Assembly (NCBI RefSeq): GCF_029626225.1
Contig: NZ_JARUBP010000001.1
Span: 4,278,001 to 4,342,000, forward strand
DNA from: Asanoa sp. WMMD1127
GTDB lineage: Bacteria > Actinomycetota > Actinomycetes > Mycobacteriales > Micromonosporaceae
Reading direction: 5' to 3'
Length of the DNA: 64,000 bases
Numbering within the stretch: the stretch's first letter is position 1; each line of letters begins with the position of its first letter. Position numbers and translations under genes: made by a program. The notes beneath the pieces were generated by a model. It searched no databases. It saw only the letters and a program-made list of their open reading frames with translations, and was not told where the DNA came from. Below are positions 34,305 to 42,493 of this stretch, piece by piece.

Positions 34305-35141
34305 TCAGCTCGTCGGGAGGGTGATCCGGTCGAAGTCCGGCGCCCACCCGTCCGAGTTGCCGAATTCGATGGTGTTCGGTCCGGCTGCCAACGGCAGCCG
34401 GACCGTCATCGTCCGCACGGTCTCCCGGCTGCCGGTCGACGGGAAGTCGACCCGGCCGACGAAGTCGCGGTTGACCTCGATCGCGGCCCGCCGCTGCTCG
34501 TCGGCCACGTAGGCGATCACCACGTCGTAGTCGCCGGCCCGGGCCACCTGCACCGTGAAGGTCAGCTCGCCGCGCCGGTAGCCGACCCCGGTCACCACCT
34601 CGTCGCCCGAGGCCGCGTCGACGTGCCGGGTCCGGGCCCAGCCGTCCAGGTCGGCGTCCTCGGCCTCGAACGACTCCGTCCGCACCTGGACGGTCTCCTG
34701 GCGCGCGCCCCTGGTCGGCGTGGCCGGCGGCGTCGTGGCGTGGGCCGGCGCCCGGACCGCGCCCCGGCTGGCCGGCGGCTTCGTCGGCCGGCCGGTGGTC
34801 GGCGCCGGCGTCGGCGCCTCCTCCGTCCAGGCCGACGTGCTCGGCGCGGGCAGCACCCGGTCCTCGGGCGACGGCTGGTCGAGGGCCGAGATCAGCAGCG
34901 GTACGCCGGCCGCCACCGCGACCGTGGTCACCGAGGCCACGACCGCCAGCATGGTGCGCCGGCCGATCCGGCGCGGCCGGGACTCCGGCGCCGCGGCGGA
35001 CGGGGGCACCGGCTCGGGATCGTCCGAAATGGCCGGAATCATCTGGGTGACCGCGGCGTCGTCAGCCGCCTCCGGCGGTTCGGCCGGTGGCAGCCAGCCG
35101 CCGATCCGCAGCTCGCCGGGTTCCTCGCCGGCCGTGGACAT
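34305..35141 (-). CDS. Membrane-anchored protein with C-terminal CBM-like domain
   Basis: A 278-aa protein. A cytoplasmic acidic N-terminus is followed by one hydrophobic helix (about 60-85), a proline/threonine-rich linker, and a C-terminal beta-sandwich (about 150-278). The sandwich has FEAEDADLDGWARTRHVDAA, AGDYDVVIAYVADEQRRAAI and GPNTIEFGNSDGWAPDFDRI, a pattern of the CBM6/CBM35 carbohydrate-binding group. It probably binds a surface or external polysaccharide. ATG at 35141 is preferred because GAGGG lies 5 nt upstream. Confidence 0.73.
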   Translation of the reverse strand: MSTAGEEPGELRIGGWLPPAEPPEAADDAAVTQMIPAISDDPEPVPPSAAAPESRPRRIGRRTMLAVVASVTTVAVAAGVPLLISALDQPSPEDRVLPAPSTSAWTEEAPTPAPTTGRPTKPPASRGAVRAPAHATTPPATPTRGARQETVQVRTESFEAEDADLDGWARTRHVDAASGDEVVTGVGYRRGELTFTVQVARAGDYDVVIAYVADEQRRAAIEVNRDFVGRVDFPSTGSRETVRTMTVRLPLAAGPNTIEFGNSDGWAPDFDRITLPTS

Positions 35142-35303
35142 GCGCACCCTCACGGTTGGTGGATCACGGTCAGTCAGGCGGGCACGCTACCGCAAACCGT
35201 GGTCGAGGTGAACCACGGAACGGGCGCGCCGGCCGGTCGACGGGTTCGCCGCTGGCGCCGTTGGGGTACAAAGAGTGCTCCCCCACATCCCCCGGAGGAC
35301 GCC

Positions 35304-36071
35304 GTGACCCACCCAGAGACGGGTGCCGACACCCCGCCCCCCACGCCGCCGTCCGCATCGGACCCCGCGCCCGCGGTCGACGCCGGCACCAACGCGCCGC
35401 CGGCCGGGCTGTGGGAGAAGATGAAGGCCGACCCGCAGTACGCGCCGGAGCACCTCGCGCTCGAGGCGGTGCGCCGGCTCGGCCCCGAGGCACACGAGTG
35501 GCAGACCCGGGTGCGCGCGGAACAGCCCGGCATCCCACCGGACGCGCTGGCCGACCTCGCGGTGAAGCGGTTCGTCAACCTGGCCCGCCTCTCCGGCGCG
35601 GTCTCGGGCGCGACCGGCATCGCCGGCGCGGTCGTCGACGTCGGCGTGCTCGCCTGGAACCAGGCCCGAATGGTGCTGCACATCGCGGCCGCCTACGGCG
35701 TGGACCCGCGCCTCGACGAACGGGCCACCGACCTGCTCGTGCTGCAGAAGGTGCACAAGCTCGCCGAGACCGCGCGGCTGGCGCTGGGCGTCGCGGCCGG
35801 CCGCGAGCGGGCGGGCACGCTGCTGCGCGGCGGCGGCACCCCGATGCACCGGGTGCTGGTCAAGCTCGGCGTCAAGCTGGCCCAGATGGCCGGCATCCGG
35901 GCCGCCAAGCGGATCTTCGCGAAGATCGTGCCGGGCGCCGCCATCATCCTGGGCACCTGGGCCAACTCGTCGGCCACCACCGACCTGGCCCGCCGCACCC
36001 GCGAGCTCTACCGCCCGCAGGCCACCTGGTGGCCGACGCCGCCCCAGCTGCCGAGCCAACGCGAGGGCTGA
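35304..36071 (+). CDS. EcsC-family protein
   Basis: A 255-aa protein with a proline-rich N-terminus (residues 1-35) and an EcsC-like domain (about 60-240): AVKRFVNLARLSGAVSGATG, QARMVLHIAAAYGVDP and LGVKLAQMAGIRAAKRIFAK. EcsC was named from the Bacillus Ecs transporter locus, and its own function is unclear. GGAGGAC precedes the GTG at 35304. It is convergent with the response regulator gene, separated by the second 164-bp palindromic element. Confidence 0.78.
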   Translation: MTHPETGADTPPPTPPSASDPAPAVDAGTNAPPAGLWEKMKADPQYAPEHLALEAVRRLGPEAHEWQTRVRAEQPGIPPDALADLAVKRFVNLARLSGAVSGATGIAGAVVDVGVLAWNQARMVLHIAAAYGVDPRLDERATDLLVLQKVHKLAETARLALGVAAGRERAGTLLRGGGTPMHRVLVKLGVKLAQMAGIRAAKRIFAKIVPGAAIILGTWANSSATTDLARRTRELYRPQATWWPTPPQLPSQREG

Positions 36072-36082
36072 CCGCTGCGCCT

Positions 36083-36246
36083 AGGGCCTGTCCTGCCGAT
36101 CAACGCGGCCTGCGACGGGCCCAGCCGCCGCCTGGCGGCGTCCCAGAATCACCCGGATACAACACCGGTATCCGGGCAATTCTGGGCCACCACCAGACGA
36201 CACCTGGACTCCGTCTCGGCTCACGTTGATCGGCAGGACAGGCCCT
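36083..36246. repeat. 164-bp palindromic element, copy 2 (MITE-like)
   Basis: Including flanking CT and AG, 25-nt perfect inverted repeats lie at 36081-36105 and 36224-36248, beginning CTAGGGCCTGTCCTGC. The central GGATACAACACCGGTATCC and CCCAGCCGCCGCCTGG match copy 1 exactly, and the length is identical. An extra nested hairpin, CCCAGAAT..ATTCTGGG, surrounds the centre. The right CTAG contains the TAG stop of the response regulator gene on the minus strand. TA dinucleotides flank both ends. Confidence 0.82.
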
Positions 36247-36913
36247 AGTCCGTCCAGGATGGACGGACCAGGCCGGCCTCGTAGGCCCAGACCACGAGCT
36301 GGGCCCGGTCCCGCGCCGACAGCTTGACCATCGCCCGGCTGACGTGGGTCTTGGCGGTGGCCGGGCTGACCACGAGCCGCGCCGCGATCTCGTCGTTGGA
36401 CAGCCCCGCGCCGACCAGCGACACGACCTCGCGCTCGCGGTCGGTGAGCTGGTCGGGCGGCGGCAGCGGCGGCACCGCCCGGCGGTCGCGCGACGCGAAC
36501 TCGGCGATGAGCCGCCGGGTGACGCCGGGGGAGAGCAGCGCGTCCCCGGCCGCCACGGCCCGCACGCCGCGGATGAGCTCGACCGGCTCGGTGTCCTTCA
36601 CCAGGAAGCCGGACGCGCCGACCCGCAGCGCCTCGAACAGGTACTCGTCGAGCTCGAACGTCGTCAGGATGACGATCCGGGTGGCTGCCAGCGCGGGGTC
36701 GGTGGTGATCCGCCGGGTCGCCTCGAGACCGTCGACGCCCGGCATCCGGATGTCCATCAGCACCACGTCGGGGCGGTTCGCGGCGGTCGCCCGTACCGCC
36801 GACAGCCCGTCGCCCGCCTCGGCGACCACGGTGATGTCGGCCTCCGCGTCGAGCAGGGCCCGGAAGCCGGCGCGGACGAGCGCCTGGTCGTCGGCGAGCA
36901 GCACACTGATCAT
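36245..36913 (-). CDS. NarL/LuxR-family response regulator
   Basis: A 222-aa two-component response regulator. The receiver domain has the acidic pocket ADDQ and the phosphoacceptor Asp in VVLMDIRMPGVDG (about 54). The C-terminal LuxR-type helix-turn-helix (about 155-215) contains LTDREREVVSLVGAGLSNDE. The ATG at 36913 overlaps the stop of the sensor kinase gene (ATGA), so the pair is co-translated. It may bind the dyad upstream of the kinase gene (38235-38252). The stop codon forms the edge of palindromic element copy 2. Confidence 0.93.
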   Translation of the reverse strand: MISVLLADDQALVRAGFRALLDAEADITVVAEAGDGLSAVRATAANRPDVVLMDIRMPGVDGLEATRRITTDPALAATRIVILTTFELDEYLFEALRVGASGFLVKDTEPVELIRGVRAVAAGDALLSPGVTRRLIAEFASRDRRAVPPLPPPDQLTDREREVVSLVGAGLSNDEIAARLVVSPATAKTHVSRAMVKLSARDRAQLVVWAYEAGLVRPSWTD

Positions 36914-38133
36914 CGGCCGGATCCTCCCTGATCGGGCAGGACCGCCTCGACCCGCCACCCGCCGCCCTCGGCCGGGCCGGCGGTGAGCGTGCCGCCCAGC
37001 GCCGCCGCCCGGGCCCGCATCCCGGCGATCCCGTTGCCGCTCGGGCCGGCGGCGACCGCGCCGCCGCCGGCGCCGTCGTCGGTGACCGTGACCGTCACCC
37101 GGTCCGGCGCGTACGCCACCGCCACCGCCGCCGACACCCCGGCCCCGGCGTGCCGACGCACGTTGGTCAGCGCCTCCTGCACGATCCGGAACGCGGCCCG
37201 GTCGACCTCGGCCGGCAGCGGCCGCGGCGCCCCGGTCACGGTGGTCTCCACGGGGAACCCGGCCCCGGAGGTCAGCTCGGTCAGCCCGGCCAGCCCCGGC
37301 CCGGGTGTCCGCGGCGCCGCCTCCTCGGCCGGCCGCAGCGCCGCCAGCACCGACCGCACCTCACGAAGCGCCTCCGCGCTGGCCGACTTGATCACTGTGA
37401 GCGCCTCCCGGGCATGTTCGGGTTGCTGGTCGATCAGGTGCAGCCCGACCCCGGCCTGCACGTTGATCAGGGACAGGTGGTGGCCGAGCACGTCGTGCAG
37501 CTCGCGGGCGATCCGCAGCCGCTCCTCGCTCGCCTGCCGGCGCTCCTGTTCCTCCTGGATGCGGCGCTGCTCGGCGCGCATCCGGGCCAGCGCCGCGAGC
37601 TGCTCACGATGGCCGCGGCCGAACTCGCCGGCCGCGAGCACGGCGATCAACCAGGCGGCGGCCACGGCGGCCTCGCGGTGCGCCACCGACGACCCGAGCG
37701 GCAGGCCGAAGCCACTGCGGAACCACCAACCACAGGCGAGGTACGCGATCACGCCGGCCGTCGACAGCACCAGCGCCGGCACGCGCCGACCCTGCACCAC
37801 GGCGGAGAAGTAGGCGGCGGTCGCGGCCAGGAACCAGGGGCCGTAGGGATGCCCGGAGAACGCGTAGACCAGGGTCGCCGCGAGCACGACCGCCTGCACC
37901 GGCAGCGGGGCGCGCCGCCGCCAGGCCAGCGCGACCGAGGCCACGAGCAGCAGCGCCGCGCGGGGATAGCCGAGCTCGGCGCCCTCGTCGCGGGCCGCCG
38001 CCTCCGCGCCGACCACCTGCACCAGGGACACCAGCGTGGCCAGCCCGGCGCCGTGCCGCCCGTAGCGACGGCCGTCCCCGGACCGGGCCCAGGGCGCGCG
38101 TGGCCACCGCTCGTCGGCGCCGCGCCCGTGCAT
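36910..38133 (-). CDS. Sensor histidine kinase (DesK/NarX-type)
   Basis: A 407-aa membrane sensor kinase, partner of the adjacent response regulator. The N-terminal half has about four hydrophobic segments (for example AALLLVASVALAW and AVVLAATLVYAF). A dimerisation helix follows, with the phosphoacceptor His in RIARELHDVLGHHLSLINVQ (about 205-224), and then an HATPase domain ending with NGIAGMRARAAALGG. The sensed signal is unknown. The ATG at 38133 is chosen because longer frames extend across the promoter region. Confidence 0.9.
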   Translation of the reverse strand: MHGRGADERWPRAPWARSGDGRRYGRHGAGLATLVSLVQVVGAEAAARDEGAELGYPRAALLLVASVALAWRRRAPLPVQAVVLAATLVYAFSGHPYGPWFLAATAAYFSAVVQGRRVPALVLSTAGVIAYLACGWWFRSGFGLPLGSSVAHREAAVAAAWLIAVLAAGEFGRGHREQLAALARMRAEQRRIQEEQERRQASEERLRIARELHDVLGHHLSLINVQAGVGLHLIDQQPEHAREALTVIKSASAEALREVRSVLAALRPAEEAAPRTPGPGLAGLTELTSGAGFPVETTVTGAPRPLPAEVDRAAFRIVQEALTNVRRHAGAGVSAAVAVAYAPDRVTVTVTDDGAGGGAVAAGPSGNGIAGMRARAAALGGTLTAGPAEGGGWRVEAVLPDQGGSGR

Positions 38134-38234
38134 GGCACCGACCGTAGGGCACGTTGTGCAAGCGGGGAATCCACCCCGACGCCGGCCCGGGCCTACCGCG
38201 TGGGGCGTAGGGACGCCACATCCGCCCCACCCGT

Positions 38235-38252
38235 CTACTCCTGACGGAGTAG
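38235..38252. promoter_or_regulatory. Candidate operator upstream of the two-component genes
   Basis: CTACTCCTGACGGAGTAG is a perfect inverted repeat with 7-nt arms and a TGAC centre. It lies between the divergent sensor kinase gene and DUF1707 gene. Dyads of this type are commonly bound by NarL-family regulators; binding here is inferred. Confidence 0.45.
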
Positions 38253-38334
38253 CGGGATAGCCGTCACAGGCCGCAGGCAATCGGTCGCGGAAAGGAGCAG
38301 TCTTGTAGGAGGTCGACATGAGCGGAGGGAGCCC

Positions 38335-38844
38335 ATGACCACCCCACACGGCCCGCGGCTACGAGCCTCGGACGCCGAACGCGAGCAGATCGCGACCATC
38401 CTGCGCGCCGCCATGACCGAGGGCCGGCTCAACCTCGACGAGGGCGAGCAGCGACTGGCCGCGGCGTACGGCGCGACCTACCGAGACGAGCTCGGCCCGC
38501 TGACGGCGGACCTGCCCGACGGCGGTCGCGGGGCGCTCGCGCGTACGCCCGAGGCCGAGGCCCAGTCGAAGGCCGAGATGAAGCTGTTCCTGCGCCGCCG
38601 GGCGGGCGTGCTCGCCGCCATCGGGGTGCTCTTCGCCGCGCTGTGGATCGCCAACGGCGCGCTGTTCTTCCCGGTGTTCCCGCTGATCGTGCTGCTGTTC
38701 TTCCTGCACTGGGCCGGCCGGGGGCGGCGGGTCTACTACGCCCGCGGCCCGCGCGGCGACTGGTACCAGCAGGGCGACGCACAGGGTCGTGGCGATTGGC
38801 GGGGGCGCCGCGACTGGTACGGGCACGGCCGTTACGGGCATTGA
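38335..38844 (+). CDS. DUF1707-domain membrane protein
   Basis: A 169-aa protein. The DUF1707 domain is at residues 9-61 (LRASDAEREQIATILRAAMT, then GRLNLDEGEQRLAAAYGATY), followed by one or two hydrophobic segments (about 90-130) and a tyrosine/glycine/arginine-rich tail. The family is widespread in actinobacteria, with roles in membrane or developmental proteins but no settled activity. GGAGGGAGC precedes the ATG. It diverges from the sensor kinase gene. Confidence 0.83.
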   Translation: MTTPHGPRLRASDAEREQIATILRAAMTEGRLNLDEGEQRLAAAYGATYRDELGPLTADLPDGGRGALARTPEAEAQSKAEMKLFLRRRAGVLAAIGVLFAALWIANGALFFPVFPLIVLLFFLHWAGRGRRVYYARGPRGDWYQQGDAQGRGDWRGRRDWYGHGRYGH

Positions 38845-38866
38845 TGTGACGGAGGTTCCGGCCGGG

Positions 38867-38872
38867 TAGGGT
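38867..38872 (+). promoter_or_regulatory. Leaderless promoter of the sugar dehydrogenase-like gene
   Basis: TAGGGT lies 6 nt before the ATG at 38879, with TGTGAC 16 nt upstream as a possible -35 element. There is no ribosome binding site in the leader. The DUF1707 gene ends 34 nt upstream of the ATG. Confidence 0.5.
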
Positions 38873-38878
38873 GCGGAA

Positions 38879-40135
38879 ATGCGCCGCCCGGTCGGAATCG
38901 TCGCCCTGCTCGCCCTGCTGGCCGTCCTGGTGACCGCCTGCGGGAAGGACGCGGCGCCGGCCGAGATCGCGCCGACCGGCAGCGTGTCGCCCGGCGCCGG
39001 CCTGGCCCCGGTCCCGATCGCCGGCACCGACCACACCGTCAACCTGCCCGCCGGATGGACGGCCGACGTCTATGCGCGGGTGCCCAAGGCCCGCTTCCTG
39101 CTCGTGCTGCCCGACGGCGCGCTGCTGGTCTCCCGGCCCGACGCCGGCCAGGTCGTCCGCGTGCCGGCCGGCGGCGGCCACCCCACCACGTTCCTCTCCA
39201 GCCTCGACCGGCCGCACGACATGGTGCTCGCCACCGTCGGCGGCCGGCAGTGGATCTACGTCGCGGCCGTGGACCGGGTGGTCCGCTATCCCTACGTGGC
39301 CGACGCCGCGACGGCCGGCGAGCCCGAGGTGGTGGTCGACGGCCTGCCCGACGAGAGCCTGCCGGAGCTCGGCGGGAAGTACGGCCACGTGCTCAAGAAC
39401 ATCGCCCTCGACGGCGACACCCTCTACGTCTCGATCGCCTCGACCTGCAACGCCTGTGCCTCCGACACCCGCAGCGACCCGATCCGGGGCGCTATCTACC
39501 GGTGGGACGCGACGGGGCACAACGCCGGCAAGGCGCTGGTGGCTCGCGGCATCCGCAACGCGGAGGGGCTGGCGATCGCGCCGGGCACCCACGATCTCTG
39601 GGTCGTCGTCAACAACCGCGACAACATCATCGACCCGGCCACCGGGCGCAAGGACACCGCGTACGTCGACAACCACCCGCCCGAGGAGTTCATCAAGATC
39701 CGGCAGGGCGGCTTCTACGGCTGGCCGTTCTGCAACCCGAACCCGGACGGCGGCCTGCGCGACATGCCCTACCAGCGCGACCACGAGCTCAACCGGGACG
39801 GCTCGGCCGCCGACTGTGCGACGGCGACCCCGGTCGACGTGGGCATCCAGGCCCACTCGGCCCCGCTCGGCCTGACCTTCGTGCCCGATCTCGGCGCCGT
39901 GGTCGCCCTGCACGGTTCGTGGAACCGCAGCCAGCCCACCGGCTACAAGGTGATCAACTTCCCGTGGGTCGACGGCCGGCCCGGCGACCAGCACGACCTG
40001 GCCACCGGCTTCCTGGGCGCCGAGGCGCCGTGGGCCCGGCCCGTAGACGTCGCCCGCCTCGCCGACGGCGCACTGCTGGTCAGCGACGACTACGGCGGGA
40101 CCGTGTTCCGCTTCACGCCGCCGCCGTCCGGTTAG
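38879..40135 (+). CDS. Lipoprotein related to soluble PQQ-dependent sugar/sorbosone dehydrogenase
   Basis: A 418-aa beta-propeller protein of the sorbosone/glucose dehydrogenase (GDH-B) type. The N-terminal signal ends in the lipobox LVTACG (Cys21), so it is a membrane-anchored lipoprotein outside the cell. Typical strands include RFLLVLPDGALLVSRPDAG, GIRNAEGLAIAP and YGWPFCNPNPDGG. PQQ ligands cannot be confirmed here, and many actinobacterial members are of unknown activity. The start is supported by a TAGGGT box placed for a leaderless mRNA. Confidence 0.8.
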   Translation: MRRPVGIVALLALLAVLVTACGKDAAPAEIAPTGSVSPGAGLAPVPIAGTDHTVNLPAGWTADVYARVPKARFLLVLPDGALLVSRPDAGQVVRVPAGGGHPTTFLSSLDRPHDMVLATVGGRQWIYVAAVDRVVRYPYVADAATAGEPEVVVDGLPDESLPELGGKYGHVLKNIALDGDTLYVSIASTCNACASDTRSDPIRGAIYRWDATGHNAGKALVARGIRNAEGLAIAPGTHDLWVVVNNRDNIIDPATGRKDTAYVDNHPPEEFIKIRQGGFYGWPFCNPNPDGGLRDMPYQRDHELNRDGSAADCATATPVDVGIQAHSAPLGLTFVPDLGAVVALHGSWNRSQPTGYKVINFPWVDGRPGDQHDLATGFLGAEAPWARPVDVARLADGALLVSDDYGGTVFRFTPPPSG

Positions 40136-40164
40136 CCGTGGCGGGGGACGGGTAGTCGTCCCGT

Positions 40165-40452
40165 ATGACCGGAAACCGTCCCCAGCGCCAGGCCCCCGGG
40201 CAGCCGCGCGGCGCTCGGGGGACCGTCGGGCGTCCGTACTCCGCGTTGAACCTGCGACTCGTCCTGGCGCTTTTCGGTCTGGTCGTGTTCGCCGTGCTGT
40301 GCTGGCTCGCCGCGCAGGCCGACCAACTGGTGCTGGCTGTGCTCTGCGGTGTCGTGGTGCTGACCGCCGCCGTCGACATCGTGGTCATCCAGCGCCGCCG
40401 CCGGGCCCGGCACCGCGCCGAGCCGGGCGTCCACCACTCGCTCTTCGAGTAA
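40165..40452 (+). CDS. Small membrane protein (DUF6343-like)
   Basis: A 95-aa protein with a basic N-terminus, YSALNLRLVLALFGLVVFAV starting about residue 25, and a second hydrophobic segment LVLAVLCGVVVLTAAVDIVV followed by QRRRRARHR. The pattern fits the small DUF6343 family of actinobacteria; function unknown. It lies 9 nt before the aldehyde dehydrogenase gene on the same strand. Confidence 0.62.
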   Translation: MTGNRPQRQAPGQPRGARGTVGRPYSALNLRLVLALFGLVVFAVLCWLAAQADQLVLAVLCGVVVLTAAVDIVVIQRRRRARHRAEPGVHHSLFE

Positions 40453-40461
40453 GGGAGTCCC

Positions 40462-41835
40462 ATGGCCATCGCCACGACCAACCCCGCGACCGGCGAGATG
40501 CTCAAGACCTTCGAGCCGATGGGCGAGAAGCAGATCGACGAGATCCTCGCCAACGCGGCGGAGGCGGCCGCGGAACTGCGGGCGACCAACTTCGACCAGC
40601 GGGCGGCCTGGTTGCGCGAGGCGGCGCTGCTGCTGGAGGGCGAGCACAAAGAGGTCGCCCGGCTGATGACGCTGGAGATGGGCAAGCCGATCGAGCAGGC
40701 CAAGGCGGAGGTGGCCAAATGCGCGTCCGCCTGCCGCTACTACGCCGAGCACGCCGAGGGTTTCCTGGCCGACGTGCCGGTCGACGCCCGTGCGGTGGGG
40801 GCCCGGCGCGCGTACACCCGTTATGAGCCCCTCGGTCCGGTGCTCGCGGTGATGCCGTGGAACTTCCCGCTCTGGCAGGTCATGCGGTTCGCCGCCCCGG
40901 CCCTGATGGCCGGCAACCCGGGGCTGCTCAAGCACGCGTCCAACGTGCCGCAGACCGCGCTCTATCTCGACGAGCTGTTCGACCGGGCGGGCTTCCCGAC
41001 GGGCGCGTTCCAGGCCCTGCTGGTGGGTTCCGACGCCATCGAGAACATCCTCCTGGACCACCGGGTACGCGCGGCGACGCTGACCGGCAGCGCCCCGGCC
41101 GGCCGGTCGGTGGCCGCGATCGCCGGCCGCGCGCTCAAGAAGACCGTGCTGGAGCTGGGCGGCAGCGACCCGTTCGTGGTGATGCCGTCGGCCGACCTCG
41201 ACCGGGCCGTCGAGACCGCGGTGAAGTCGCGCTGCCAGAACAACGGCCAGTCGTGCATCTCGGCGAAGCGGTTCATCGTGCACGCCGACGTCTACGACGC
41301 GTTCGCGCGGGCGTTCGCCGACCGGATGGCCGCACTGGTGGTCGGCGACCCGCTCGACCCCGCCACCGACATCGGCCCGCTCGCCACCGAGCAGGGCCGC
41401 ACCGACGTGACCGAGCAGGTCGACGACGCGGTGGCCAAGGGCGCGACCGTGCTGACCGGCGGCCGGGCGCCCGACCGGCCCGGCTGGTACTACCCGCCGA
41501 CCGTGGTCACCGACCTGACCCACGACATGCGGATGTACGGCGAGGAGGTGTTCGGCCCGGTCGCCGGCCTCTACCGGGTGGCCACGCTGGACGAGGCGCT
41601 CGACCTCGCCAACGGCACCGAGTACGGCCTGGGCAGCAACGCCTGGACCAACGACCCGGGCGAGCAGGAGCGGTTCGTCGAGGGACTCGACGCCGGGCAG
41701 GTCTTCATCAACGGGATGACCACCTCCTATCCCGCGCTGCCGTTCGGCGGCGTGCGCGACTCCGGCTACGGCCGCGAGCTGTCCGACCTGGGCATCCGCG
41801 AGTTCTGCAACGCCAAGGCGATCTGGATGGGCTAG
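40462..41835 (+). CDS. gabD: Aldehyde dehydrogenase, probably NAD(P)-dependent succinate-semialdehyde dehydrogenase
   Basis: A 457-aa aldehyde dehydrogenase of the succinate-semialdehyde (GabD) class. The nucleotide-binding VMPWNFPLWQVMR, the general-base glutamate in VLELGGSDPFV, and the catalytic Cys in NNGQSCISAKRF are present. It would convert succinate semialdehyde to succinate, a step of GABA breakdown or of a TCA-cycle bypass. Substrate class is based on resemblance and is not decisive. A good ribosome binding site (AAGGGAG) precedes the ATG. Confidence 0.85.
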   Translation: MAIATTNPATGEMLKTFEPMGEKQIDEILANAAEAAAELRATNFDQRAAWLREAALLLEGEHKEVARLMTLEMGKPIEQAKAEVAKCASACRYYAEHAEGFLADVPVDARAVGARRAYTRYEPLGPVLAVMPWNFPLWQVMRFAAPALMAGNPGLLKHASNVPQTALYLDELFDRAGFPTGAFQALLVGSDAIENILLDHRVRAATLTGSAPAGRSVAAIAGRALKKTVLELGGSDPFVVMPSADLDRAVETAVKSRCQNNGQSCISAKRFIVHADVYDAFARAFADRMAALVVGDPLDPATDIGPLATEQGRTDVTEQVDDAVAKGATVLTGGRAPDRPGWYYPPTVVTDLTHDMRMYGEEVFGPVAGLYRVATLDEALDLANGTEYGLGSNAWTNDPGEQERFVEGLDAGQVFINGMTTSYPALPFGGVRDSGYGRELSDLGIREFCNAKAIWMG

Positions 41836-41843
41836 GCGATCGC

Positions 41844-41883
41844 AGAATTCTGTTTGCAAAATTATCTCTGTGATTGGTACGGT
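41844..41883 (+). promoter_or_regulatory. Promoter and palindromes upstream of the ArsR-type regulator
   Basis: TTGCAA (41854-41859) and TACGGT (41878-41883), 18 nt apart, form a promoter ending 7 nt before the ATG, so the mRNA would be leaderless. The perfect palindromes CAGAATTCTG and TTTGCAAA overlap the -35 element in an AT-rich stretch, as expected for autoregulation. Confidence 0.55.
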
Positions 41884-41890
41884 CCGTCGT

Positions 41891-42493
41891 ATGGCGGATC
41901 GCATCATCACCGAGGTCGATGAACTTAAGGCGGTCACGCACCCGTTGCGGGTGCGGATGCTGGCCGCGCTGCGGGCCGACGGGCCGGCCACCGCGACCGA
42001 GCTGGCCCGCCGGTTCGACACCGACACCGGCACGACCAGCTACCACCTCCGCAAACTGGCCCGGCACGGGTTCGTCGAAGAGGCCGAGCAGCGCGACGGC
42101 CGCGAGCGCCGCTGGCAGGCCAGCCACCCGACCACGTCCTGGGACACGGCGGCCCTGTCGACCAGCGCCGAGGGCCGGGCGGCGATCTCGGTCATGCGGC
42201 AGCACCAGATGGCCTCCCTGCAGCGCACGATCACGGCGTACGAGACCGCGCAGACCGACCTGCCCCCGGAGTGGGTGGCCGCCGCCGGGATGAGCGACCT
42301 GCCGGCCCGGCTGGCGCCGCGGTCGTTGCACGAGCTCGAGCGGCGGATCGTCGCGGCGATCGAGGAGTTGGAAGCGGCCGACGCCGACGACCCGGAGGCG
42401 CGGCGGGTGCTGCTGCACTTCGGCGGGTTCCCCCGGATCGACCCGCCCGGCTGGGCCGACGTGGCCGACGCTGATTCCGCGGAGGAGTCGTGA
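41891..42493 (+). CDS. ArsR-family winged-helix regulator of the MFS gene
   Basis: A 200-aa regulator. The N-terminal winged helix has VTHPLRVRMLAALRADGPAT (about 15-34) and TSYHLRKLARHGFVEEAEQR. The C-terminal helical region (about 80-200) is unlike the short metal-sensing ArsR proteins and has no cysteine metal site. It is translationally coupled to the MFS transporter (GTGA overlap at 42490-42493), so it probably regulates that gene in response to a small molecule. Confidence 0.86.
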   Translation: MADRIITEVDELKAVTHPLRVRMLAALRADGPATATELARRFDTDTGTTSYHLRKLARHGFVEEAEQRDGRERRWQASHPTTSWDTAALSTSAEGRAAISVMRQHQMASLQRTITAYETAQTDLPPEWVAAAGMSDLPARLAPRSLHELERRIVAAIEELEAADADDPEARRVLLHFGGFPRIDPPGWADVADADSAEES

